NCBI GenBank assembly: GCA_018262385.1
Contig: JAGSPQ010000149.1
Coordinates: 1 to 7,529 of the forward strand
Reading direction: 5' to 3'
DNA length: 7,529 nt
DNA from: Myxococcaceae bacterium
Lineage (GTDB): Bacteria > Myxococcota > Myxococcia > Myxococcales > Myxococcaceae
Under the pieces are notes generated by a model. The model was given only the letters and a program-made list of their open reading frames with translations, was not told where the DNA came from and searched no databases. Positions 1 through 5,053 of the stretch are shown one piece after another (within the stretch, counting starts at the first letter, position 1; every line of letters begins with the position of its first letter). The position numbers were made by a program, and so were the translations under genes.

Positions 1-503
1 TCCTCCATCTCGATCGCGCCGGCGCGCAAGTCGGCGTCGATCGACATCTGCTTGCCGGGCATCGCGTCGAGAGTGAACCGGGCCGCGACTTCCGACACGC
101 GCTCGGAGCCCTTGGCGATGACGAGGAAGTTCACCACCACGAGGATGATGAAGATGATGCCGCCGACGACCATGTTGCCGGCGGCGACGAACGAGCCGAA
201 CGCCGCGACGACCTCGCCCGCGTCGCCGGTGCCGAGGATCAGACGGGTCACCGACACGCTGAGCGCCAGCCGGTACATGGTGGTGATCAGCAGCACGGTG
301 GGGAAGACCGTGATCTGCAGCGCGCTCGGGATGTAGAGGGCGATCAGCACGATGATCACCGACAAGCTGATGTTGATCGTCAGCAGCAGGTCGAGCAGCA
401 GGTGCGGCAGCGGGACGATCATCATCCCGACAATCCCGACCATGACCACCGCGAGGATGATGTCGGAATACTTGTAGAGGAACGAGTTCTTCTTCACAGC
501 CAT
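1..503 (-). CDS. sctV: SctV (FlhA/YscV family) export gate protein, N-terminal part, cut by window edge
   Basis: SctV forms the nonameric export-gate ring of the T3SS inner-membrane apparatus; its membrane half channels proton-driven export and its cytoplasmic half (outside this window) docks chaperone-substrate complexes. The 167 codons present cover the first membrane segments (about residues 13-32, 36-58, 65-78 and 108-130) and the FHIPEP signature at residues 142-159, with RFTLDAMPGKQMSIDADLRAG-type residues. Upstream, the KGSERV stretch and SIDADLRAG resemble injectisome SctV more than flagellar FlhA (usually KGAxRIAEV and AIDADLNAG). The ATG at 503 is supported by AAGGTGG seven bases upstream, a near-consensus ribosome-binding site. 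The gene follows the 228-residue TPR gene after a 35-base gap and is probably in the same transcript. Family assignment is secure; SctV versus FlhA rests on signature residues and on the chaperone-rich context. Confidence 0.95.
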   Translation of the reverse strand, partial: MAVKKNSFLYKYSDIILAVVMVGIVGMMIVPLPHLLLDLLLTINISLSVIIVLIALYIPSALQITVFPTVLLITTMYRLALSVSVTRLILGTGDAGEVVAAFGSFVAAGNMVVGGIIFIILVVVNFLVIAKGSERVSEVAARFTLDAMPGKQMSIDADLRAGAIEME

Positions 504-538
504 CGAAAGGCCACCTTAGCCTTCCGCCGACCGCTCCA

Positions 539-1225
539 CTACCGGCGGGCGCGCTTGAACAGTGCTTTTGCCATCCGCAACAGCCGCGCGGCCCGCTCGA
601 CGAAGGGGTCGTCCGCCGCGCCCAGCTTCAGCGCCCGGGTCAGATCCTCCACCGCCCCCTTCACCTTCCCGCGGTTGAGCAGGATCTCGCCCCGGTAGAC
701 GAGCGCCGAGACGTCGTCGGGGTCGATCTCGAGCGCGAGCTGAAACAGCGCCAGCGCCCGCGCCTGGTCCTTCAGCGCCAGGTAGATCGTCCCCAACATG
801 GTGTGGGCGAACGCGTCCTTCGAGCCTGTCCCCACCAGGCCCTCGAAGATCACCTTCGCCTCGGTCACCTTTCCCATCTCGAACAGCTGGTGTCCGAACA
901 GCGAAAGATCCGCCACTTCCTGCGGGGTCTTGCGTCCGGCCGCCACTCCCGCGAGCGTGTTCTCCGCCAGGGCCAGTTCCTTGGTCCTGCGCCGCTTCCG
1001 CTCCGCCGTCACCCGCCGCAGCGAGCTGGGCGTCAGCTTCACGTCGGGCGAGACCGCCTCGACTTCGGTGACGACCTCTTCAATCGCTCCGATTTCGACG
1101 GTCTGGGTCGTGCGGGGGACAAGCGGCCGCGCATTCTTCGGGAAATAGATGACCGTCACCGGCCGACTGCTTCCCGAGCGCTTCGTGGATTTCATCGAGG
1201 AGCGCGGCGGCGTTTCCACCGCCAC
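539..1225 (-). CDS. LcrH/SycD-like TPR protein with long basic N-terminal extension (228 aa)
   Basis: Probable T3SS class II-type chaperone or scaffold. About three tetratricopeptide repeats occupy residues 104-204 (for example LFEMGKVTEAKVIFEGL, then TIYLALKDQARALALFQLAL and ILLNRGKVKGAVEDLTRAL), the number and size seen in LcrH/SycD, which bind translocators in the cytoplasm. LcrH-type chaperones are about 165 residues. This one carries an extra 80-100 residues at the N terminus, including a basic cluster near residues 70-82 (RRVTAERKRRRTK), and a basic C-terminal end. No signal peptide or membrane segment is seen. The start is placed at GTG 1225, which has TAGGTG about ten bases upstream, overlapping the stop of the preceding gene. 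The in-frame ATG at 1195 has no visible ribosome-binding site but would remove only ten residues. It lies 13 bases after the 213-residue TPR gene and 35 bases before sctV. The partner is unknown. Confidence 0.87.
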   Translation of the reverse strand: MAVETPPRSSMKSTKRSGSSRPVTVIYFPKNARPLVPRTTQTVEIGAIEEVVTEVEAVSPDVKLTPSSLRRVTAERKRRRTKELALAENTLAGVAAGRKTPQEVADLSLFGHQLFEMGKVTEAKVIFEGLVGTGSKDAFAHTMLGTIYLALKDQARALALFQLALEIDPDDVSALVYRGEILLNRGKVKGAVEDLTRALKLGAADDPFVERAARLLRMAKALFKRARR

Positions 1226-1238
1226 GCAGGCTCAGCAC

Positions 1239-1880
1239 CTACTTCTTCTTCGCGGCCTTCGCCGGAGCCGAGCCCTTCTTCGAAGGAGCCGCCGCAGGCT
1301 TCGCCTTCTTCTCGCTCGCCCCGTCGTCGCCTTTCTGCGCCTGCTCGATCATCTCGAGCGCCGCAGCGGCCAGCACGCGCGCGCGGTGGGTCAGCGGATC
1401 GGTGCCCTTCGGGTCGAGATCGACTGCCGACTTGAAGTCTTCGGCCGCCTCGAGAATCTTGCCCTGTCGCAGGTGAACTTCGCCGCGGTTGACGTAGGAG
1501 GCGATCTCCTTGTTGTTGAGCTTGATGGCCTGATTGAAGCACCGCAGCGCCATGTCCAGGTCTTCTTTGGCCAGGTGCACGGCGCCGAGCGCAGTCAGGT
1601 AGTACGACTCGCGGGGATCGAGCGCGTTGAGGCCCGAGAAGATGACCTCCGCATCATCGAGCCGTCCCTGCTCGTAGAGCTGAAAACCGACCATCGCCAT
1701 CGACAGCATCTCGGGGCCGTTGATCGCGTTGAGCTCTTGCAGCGTCAGCTCGCCCTTCAGCCACTTCTGAACCCGATCGGTGCTGTAGAGGATCTTCTCC
1801 CAATCCGGCGTCACTTGTCCCGGCGCGGCAGCTTTCGGATCCTGCTTTGAAGGGACAACGGGTTCCTGCTGGTTCGCCAT
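1239..1880 (-). CDS. LcrH/SycD-like TPR chaperone candidate with Lys/Ala-rich tail (213 aa)
   Basis: Probable cytoplasmic T3SS chaperone. Three TPRs span about residues 58-159 (FQLYEQGRLDDAEVIFSGL; ALGAVHLAKEDLDMALRCF; RGEVHLRQGKILEAAEDF). The helix before them (VQKWLKGELTLQELNAI) matches the equivalent segment of the 154-residue TPR protein in this locus, and the arrangement is that of LcrH/SycD, whose TPR groove binds a translocator peptide. The C-terminal 30 residues form a low-complexity Lys/Ala/Pro tail ending in AAKKK, probably disordered; a Pro/Gln-rich leader fills the first 25 residues. The ATG at 1880 starts the ORF; upstream is only a weak GGGGG stretch in an A/T-richer spacer. It is the first gene downstream of the putative exported 214-residue protein, so that protein is a natural client. 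A needle-chaperone role like the TPR-fold YscG is an alternative. Function is inferred from fold and context. Confidence 0.88.
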   Translation of the reverse strand: MANQQEPVVPSKQDPKAAAPGQVTPDWEKILYSTDRVQKWLKGELTLQELNAINGPEMLSMAMVGFQLYEQGRLDDAEVIFSGLNALDPRESYYLTALGAVHLAKEDLDMALRCFNQAIKLNNKEIASYVNRGEVHLRQGKILEAAEDFKSAVDLDPKGTDPLTHRARVLAAAALEMIEQAQKGDDGASEKKAKPAAAPSKKGSAPAKAAKKK

Positions 1881-1903
1881 TTTCTAAAACCCCCAAAAGT
1901 GAA

Positions 1904-1932
1904 CGGGCGCCTTCCGAGGTGGAAGGCGCCCG
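1904..1932 (-). terminator. Strong hairpin after the 214-aa gene: partial terminator, attenuator or mRNA-stability element
   Basis: A perfect 12-bp stem (CGGGCGCCTTCC paired with GGAAGGCGCCCG) encloses a five-base loop. It lies about 38 bases past the tandem TAATAA stop of the 214-residue gene and 24 bases before the next ATG. In the transcribed direction it is followed by GTTCACTTTTGGGGG, so the T tract is displaced and broken rather than immediate. It therefore looks like a leaky terminator or a 3'-end stabiliser rather than a full stop. Because the next two genes and sctV continue on the same strand with short gaps, some read-through or an internal promoter is expected. Confidence 0.6.
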
Positions 1933-1970
1933 AACCCTAAAAAACGTAGCTCTTACCGTCTACAAAATTA

Positions 1971-2615
1971 TTAGCGCGGGAAGTTGCCGATCAGCGCCTT
2001 CTTCATTTCGTGCGAGTTCGCCATGATCTTGCTCATCATCTCGTACATCCGGTTGTACTTGCCGAGGTCCTTCTGGAACTGGGCGAGCTCAGCCTCGGTC
2101 GCATCCTTGCCGGGGAAGGGCGGCTCAGTCAGCTCGCCCAGGCGGGCGGCGGCCTTGTCCTCGATCGTCGAGCCGCTGCCACGGATGTTGGTGTTGCCAC
2201 CCGCGCTCGCAGTCGCCTGGGCGATTGCGGCGGTGCCAGCGGCGGTCGCAGCGGCCTGGCCGGCAGCGCGCTCGGGCGAGCCGATCTGCGGCAGGGTGAC
2301 CGGGGGGGTGCCCGCCGGAGCGCCGGCAACTTCGCGCGGCATGCCGGTCAGACGCGCCAGCAGGTCCTGAATGTTCTTCGGGCTGGCGAGATCCTGGCCA
2401 GCCGCCACGCCCTTGTCGATCAGCTTGTTGAAGAGGCTCGCGATGGGAGAAGGCAGACCGGAGACGAGACCTTTCACCAGGCTTCCAGCGCCGCCGATGA
2501 ACTTGTCAGCGATCCCGGCGAGGGTCTTGCTGACCGCCGGGGCGACCGCCTTGAAGATCGCGGGGGCAACGGTGCTGACGACGCTCTTGAAGATGTTTCC
2601 AATGCTAAAGCCCAT
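1971..2615 (-). CDS. Putative exported T3SS subunit with SctF needle-like C terminus (214 aa)
   Basis: I do not recognise the full-length protein. Three regions are visible. Residues 1-75 are hydrophobic/amphipathic, with an internal near-repeat (VAPAIFKAVAPAVSK) and Gly-rich turns, but no cleavable signal peptide. Residues 95-148 form an Ala/Gly/Pro/Thr-rich linker. Residues 150-214 look like a helix-turn-helix, with ELAQFQKDLGKYN, a Tyr-rich second helix and the end ALIGNFPR. The last segment aligns without gaps to the C-terminal half of needle subunits: PrgI has LLAAYQSKLSEYN and ends AIIQNFR; YscF ends ILQKFP. By hand count 11 of 38 positions match PrgI and 10 of 39 match YscF (both recalled, not searched). 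The start ATG has GGAG seven bases upstream. Tandem stops TAATAA, a dedicated leader and a downstream hairpin suggest high expression. LcrH-like TPR genes lie on both sides. Likely roles are a needle/filament-like subunit or a translocator-like substrate. The gene is secure; the function is a hypothesis. Confidence 0.88.
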   Translation of the reverse strand: MGFSIGNIFKSVVSTVAPAIFKAVAPAVSKTLAGIADKFIGGAGSLVKGLVSGLPSPIASLFNKLIDKGVAAGQDLASPKNIQDLLARLTGMPREVAGAPAGTPPVTLPQIGSPERAAGQAAATAAGTAAIAQATASAGGNTNIRGSGSTIEDKAAARLGELTEPPFPGKDATEAELAQFQKDLGKYNRMYEMMSKIMANSHEMKKALIGNFPR

Positions 2616-2715
2616 TTTGTTTCTCCGGTTTGGGTGCGGCGGTTAGTGGGGAGTGACCCCCGAGAACAACTGTAGCAGTTATCGGCTCACCGTCTGAGCA
2701 GTTGCGTCCACCCTC
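2616..2715 (-). promoter_or_regulatory. Leader/spacer upstream of the 214-aa gene with inverted and direct repeats
   Basis: This 100-base spacer is the longest in the window. It contains three short inverted repeats: AACTG-TAG-CAGTT at 2668-2680, GCTCA-5-TGAGC at 2685-2699, and GGGG-AGTGA-CCCC at 2648-2660. In the transcribed direction AACTGCTCAG and AACTGCTACAG form an imperfect direct repeat offset by 23 bases, about two helical turns, which would suit a dimeric regulator. The end near the gene carries the ribosome-binding site CCGGAGAAACAAA before ATG 2615. No convincing sigma-70 or sigma-54 promoter pair could be placed, so a promoter or operator here is inference from the repeats and the spacer length. 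Confidence 0.35.
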
Positions 2716-3180
2716 TTACTTTCTGGAAAGATTGCCCAACATCGCGGAAACCTTGGTCTTCAGGGCCTGATCCGCCCCCGAGAATTGCGCACCGCGGCGT
2801 AGGTCGTCCACCGCCTGAGCCTTCTGCCCCATCGCGATCTTCACCTCGGCCCGGCCGACGTAAGCTGCCGCATCTTGAGGGGAAATCTTGAGAGCCACGT
2901 CGTAGGCGGCCAGCGCGCCGGCCGCGTTTCCCGCCGCCATCTCCACCACGCCCAGCGCCTTGGCGAAGTAGGCGTCAAGCGGGTTTACTGCGTAAAGGCC
3001 CTGAAAGAGGGTGCGCGCCTCGCTGATCCGGCCCTGGTAGAAGAAGAAGTAGGCGGTCCGGGCGATCGAATACAGCTCGTCGTCGGTGTAGCCGCGGACG
3101 TCTTTGAGGGTCGCCTTTCCATCCGCCCACTTCTGCAGCCGCGCGATCAGCGCCGCCTCGCTCTGCGGTGCTTCTGGCAT
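2716..3180 (-). CDS. LcrH/SycD-family TPR chaperone (154 aa)
   Basis: This is the closest match in the locus to class II T3SS chaperones, which hold translocator or early substrates in the cytoplasm before export. Length (154 aa) fits the family (about 165). A pre-TPR helix (WADGKATLKDVRGYTDDELYS) is followed by three TPRs at about residues 36-69, 70-103 and 104-137. The first reads LYSIARTAYFFFYQGRISEA and is followed by TLFQGLYAVNPLDAYF, which parallels Yersinia LcrH LYSLAFNQYQSGKYEDA and VFQALCVLDHYDSRF (recalled from memory). No signal or membrane segment. The ATG at 3180 shares one base with the TGA of the upstream gene (TGATG), and GAGGAAGG lies just upstream, indicating translational coupling. 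The following gene encodes the putative exported 214-residue protein, the likeliest client. Confidence 0.92.
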   Translation of the reverse strand: MPEAPQSEAALIARLQKWADGKATLKDVRGYTDDELYSIARTAYFFFYQGRISEARTLFQGLYAVNPLDAYFAKALGVVEMAAGNAAGALAAYDVALKISPQDAAAYVGRAEVKIAMGQKAQAVDDLRRGAQFSGADQALKTKVSAMLGNLSRK

Positions 3181-3659
3181 CAGTAGCCTTCCTCTCCCTG
3201 CTCCTCTCGCATCCGGCGCTGAATCTCGTCCATGTCGGTGCTGAGGTTCCCGACCAGCTGGAGCATCTGCTGCTCGCGCGCCAGCAACGACTTGAGCCGC
3301 TCGACCCGATCGGGCGCGGCGCGGATCGACTGCAGCCCCGACTCCAGCATCGAGCGCTGATCGTCCTGGGCGCGCTCGGCGACGGTCGAGAGGCGGGACC
3401 GATCAGTGTAGGACTCGAGGTCCGCATCGTGCCCGGCAGGCATCGGAGGCATCGGCAGCCGCAGCTCTTCGGCGGAGTGGGCCGGGCTGATCGAGTCGAG
3501 CAGCGCGGCCGAGGCGAGGGCAGGATTCTTCGGGTCGCCCTTCTTGCGGACGTTCTTCTTCTCGAGCTGCGCCCGGTTGACGAGCTTCTCGCGAACGGTG
3601 CTCGGGCCGCCCCAGGGCCACGCCGGACCACGGGGGAGCTGTTGATTGATCTTCGCCAT
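3180..3659 (-). CDS. Unrecognised T3SS-locus protein with C-terminal coiled coil (159 aa)
   Basis: I do not recognise this protein. The N-terminal 20 residues are Pro/Trp/Gly-rich (PRGPAWPWGGP), residues 22-45 are strongly basic (REKLVNRAQLEKKNVRKKGD), the middle is Pro/Met/Ala-rich (LRLPMPPMPAG), and residues 90-155 look like a long amphipathic, heptad-like helix (for example RVERLKSLLAREQQMLQLV). There is no signal peptide or membrane segment. The largely disordered N terminus is compatible with a T3SS-exported protein or a switch/ruler-like factor, but nothing proves it. The ATG at 3659 lies 13 bases after the stop of the SctU C-domain gene, with no strong ribosome-binding site. Its TGA overlaps the ATG of the 154-residue TPR chaperone (TGATG), so the two are translationally coupled, and it may be a chaperone client or co-chaperone. 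Confidence 0.8.
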   Translation of the reverse strand: MAKINQQLPRGPAWPWGGPSTVREKLVNRAQLEKKNVRKKGDPKNPALASAALLDSISPAHSAEELRLPMPPMPAGHDADLESYTDRSRLSTVAERAQDDQRSMLESGLQSIRAAPDRVERLKSLLAREQQMLQLVGNLSTDMDEIQRRMREEQGEEGY

Positions 3660-3672
3660 GAAGCACCCGAGC

Positions 3673-3954
3673 CTACTTCTTCTGCCCCGCTTCGTGCTCC
3701 TGCTTCAGGGTGAAGACGAAGTTCAGGACCTCGGCGACCGCGTCGTAGAGCTCCTCGGGCACCTCCTGCCCGACGTCGACGCGGTACAGCGCATTGGCGA
3801 GCGCCACGTTGCGCATCACCGGGATGTTGTACTGCTTGGCGATCTCGCGGAGCTTCTCCGCCTTCAGCCGCAGACCCTTGGCGATCACGCGGGGCGCGTT
3901 GTCCTTCTCGCGGTCGTACTTGATCGCGATCGCGACGTCGGTGTCTTCAGCCAC
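3673..3954 (-). CDS. Free-standing SctU/FlhB C-terminal domain protein, FlhX-like (93 aa)
   Basis: The whole protein corresponds to the part of SctU/FlhB that follows the autocleavage site (FlhB-CC). From VAIAIKYD to the LK near its end it matches the neighbouring SctU C-terminus at about 56 of 79 positions by hand count, including the unbroken stretch QEVPEELYDAVAEVLNFV. It lacks the membrane domain and the Asn-Pro cleavage motif (EDTD stands where SctU has NPDH), so it resembles a pre-cut switch fragment. In flagellar systems similar small paralogues (FlhX, HP1575 in Helicobacter) can replace the FlhB C-terminal fragment; a role in substrate-specificity switching is inferred here. Start is GTG at 3954 (GTGGCTGAAGAC), 19 bases after the sctU stop, with only a weak GGTGG upstream. 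The C-terminal HEAGQKK tail is charged. Confidence 0.93.
   Translation of the reverse strand: MAEDTDVAIAIKYDREKDNAPRVIAKGLRLKAEKLREIAKQYNIPVMRNVALANALYRVDVGQEVPEELYDAVAEVLNFVFTLKQEHEAGQKK
3703..3936 (-). repeat. Tandem partial duplication of the sctU 3' end, copy within the FlhX-like gene
   Basis: This segment and 4004-4237 in sctU are the same length (234 bases), in the same orientation, with no gap needed in the protein alignment. The 60 bases covering QEVPEELYDAVAEVLNF differ at about nine positions (roughly 85% identical by hand count). Protein identity over the unit is about 71%. The pattern suggests an old duplication of the cytoplasmic domain next to its parent, still under protein-level constraint. 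Confidence 0.8.
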
Positions 3955-3973
3955 GGCGCGAAGCTACCACCCG

Positions 3974-5050
3974 TCAGCGGTTGGCTGAAGCGGGCGGAGG
4001 ATTCTTCAGCTGGTACACGAAGTTGAGCACCTCGGCGACCGCGTCATAGAGCTCTTCGGGCACTTCCTGATTGACGTCGATCCGCAGCAGCGCGTGCGCG
4101 AGCGGGACGTTGCGCAGCAGCGGGACGTCGGCGGCGCGGGCGATCTCGCGCAGCGCTTCGGCGCGGGCATCGATCCCCTTGGCGATGACGCGCGGGGCTC
4201 CGTCGCGTTCCTTGTCGTACTTGATCGCGATCGCGACATGATCGGGGTTGGTGACGATCACATCGGCGCCCTTGGCGGACTCCATCTGGGCGCCCTCCAT
4301 CAGCTCGTGCGCGAGCTCCTTGCGCTTCTGCTTGTGGTGGGGATCGCCTTCGCTCTCCTTGTATTCCTTCTTCACGTCCTCCTTCGTCATCATCAGGTCT
4401 TTCATGTACGACTTGCGCTTCAGAAAGACGTCCACGATCGCGAACGCGAACAGCAGCATCCCGACCCGCACCGCGACCCGGTAGACCAGCTCGCCCATCA
4501 CCATCATCGTGTCGTTGACGTCGCTGCGAATGGTCGCCACCACCGCGCCCATCGCGTCGCGCACCACGCCGTAGACGACGTAGCCGGTGATGCCCATCTT
4601 CCCCATCGACATCACCATCTCGATCAGCTGCTTCTTCGAGAAGAGGTTCTTGAAGCCCTTGAGCGGGTCGAGCTTCTCGAGCTTGGGGATCAACGGATCG
4701 ATGGTGAAGTTGGCGCCGATCTGAACGAACTCGACCAGCCCGCCGATCATCGCGCAGGAGAACGCGATCGGCACCGAGAGGATCATCACGTCCATCAACC
4801 CCATCAGCATCGCGTTCATGGTGGCCCGCTCGAGGTCCACCGGGTTGGTCATGTGATCGATGGTGTAGGAGAAGAGCTCTCGGATCTTGGTCTCGAAGTT
4901 CGGCCAGGTGGCCTTCACCACCCCCAGCCCGACGAGGAACACGAAGACGCCGGTGAGATCCTTGCTCTTGGGGACGTTGCCTTGCTTGCGCGCGTCCTGA
5001 ATCTTTTTTTCTGACGGTTCTTCTGTTTTTTCTCCGCCTTCATCGGCCAT
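3974..5050 (-). CDS. sctU: SctU (FlhB/YscU family) autocleaving switch protein
   Basis: Inner-membrane export-apparatus component that controls the change of substrate class. Its 358 residues match the family length. The N-terminal signature GEKTEEPSEKKIQDARKQG is typical (family pattern G-x-K-T-E-x-P-T). Four hydrophobic segments lie at about residues 33-50, 80-112, 143-165 and 190-212, followed by a charged linker (DVKKEYKESEGDPHHKQKR) that resembles the FlhB/YscU linker helix, and then the cytoplasmic domain. The autocleavage motif is NPDH at residues 268-271 (bases 4238-4249) instead of the usual NPTH; the Asn, Pro and His are retained, so cleavage between Asn268 and Pro269 is expected. 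The ATG at 5050 starts three bases after the sctT stop, with no strong ribosome-binding site, suggesting translational coupling. A truncated paralogue of its last 90 residues follows directly downstream. Confidence 0.97.
   Translation of the reverse strand: MADEGGEKTEEPSEKKIQDARKQGNVPKSKDLTGVFVFLVGLGVVKATWPNFETKIRELFSYTIDHMTNPVDLERATMNAMLMGLMDVMILSVPIAFSCAMIGGLVEFVQIGANFTIDPLIPKLEKLDPLKGFKNLFSKKQLIEMVMSMGKMGITGYVVYGVVRDAMGAVVATIRSDVNDTMMVMGELVYRVAVRVGMLLFAFAIVDVFLKRKSYMKDLMMTKEDVKKEYKESEGDPHHKQKRKELAHELMEGAQMESAKGADVIVTNPDHVAIAIKYDKERDGAPRVIAKGIDARAEALREIARAADVPLLRNVPLAHALLRIDVNQEVPEELYDAVAEVLNFVYQLKNPPPASANR
4004..4237 (-). repeat. Tandem partial duplication of the sctU 3' end, copy within sctU
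   Basis: This is the parental copy of the 234-base unit repeated at 3703-3936. It encodes the SctU segment from VAIAIKYD, just after NPDH, to VYQLK, so the duplicated unit begins almost exactly at the autocleavage site. Conservation is strongest in its last third. Confidence 0.8.
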
Positions 5051-5053
5051 GGG

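Noticed and set aside
1192..1542. Minus-strand 116-codon frame at 1192-1542 and similar frames at 1654-1896, 2129-2329, 2975-3631, 3403-3666, 4006-4239, 5040-5339 and 6362-6931
   Set aside because: All overlap recognised genes on the same strand in another frame, with Arg/Ala/Pro-rich or low-complexity composition typical of GC-rich shadow frames.
2616..2715. Sigma-54 promoter upstream of the 214-aa gene
   Set aside because: No TGGCAC-N5-TTGC(A/T)-like pair could be found, and no good sigma-70 pair either; only repeats are reported.
3670..4250. Frameshift or assembly artefact duplicating the sctU 3' end
   Set aside because: The two copies differ at many positions (about 15% of bases in the best-conserved part), and both frames are intact with separate starts and stops, so this is a real diverged duplication.
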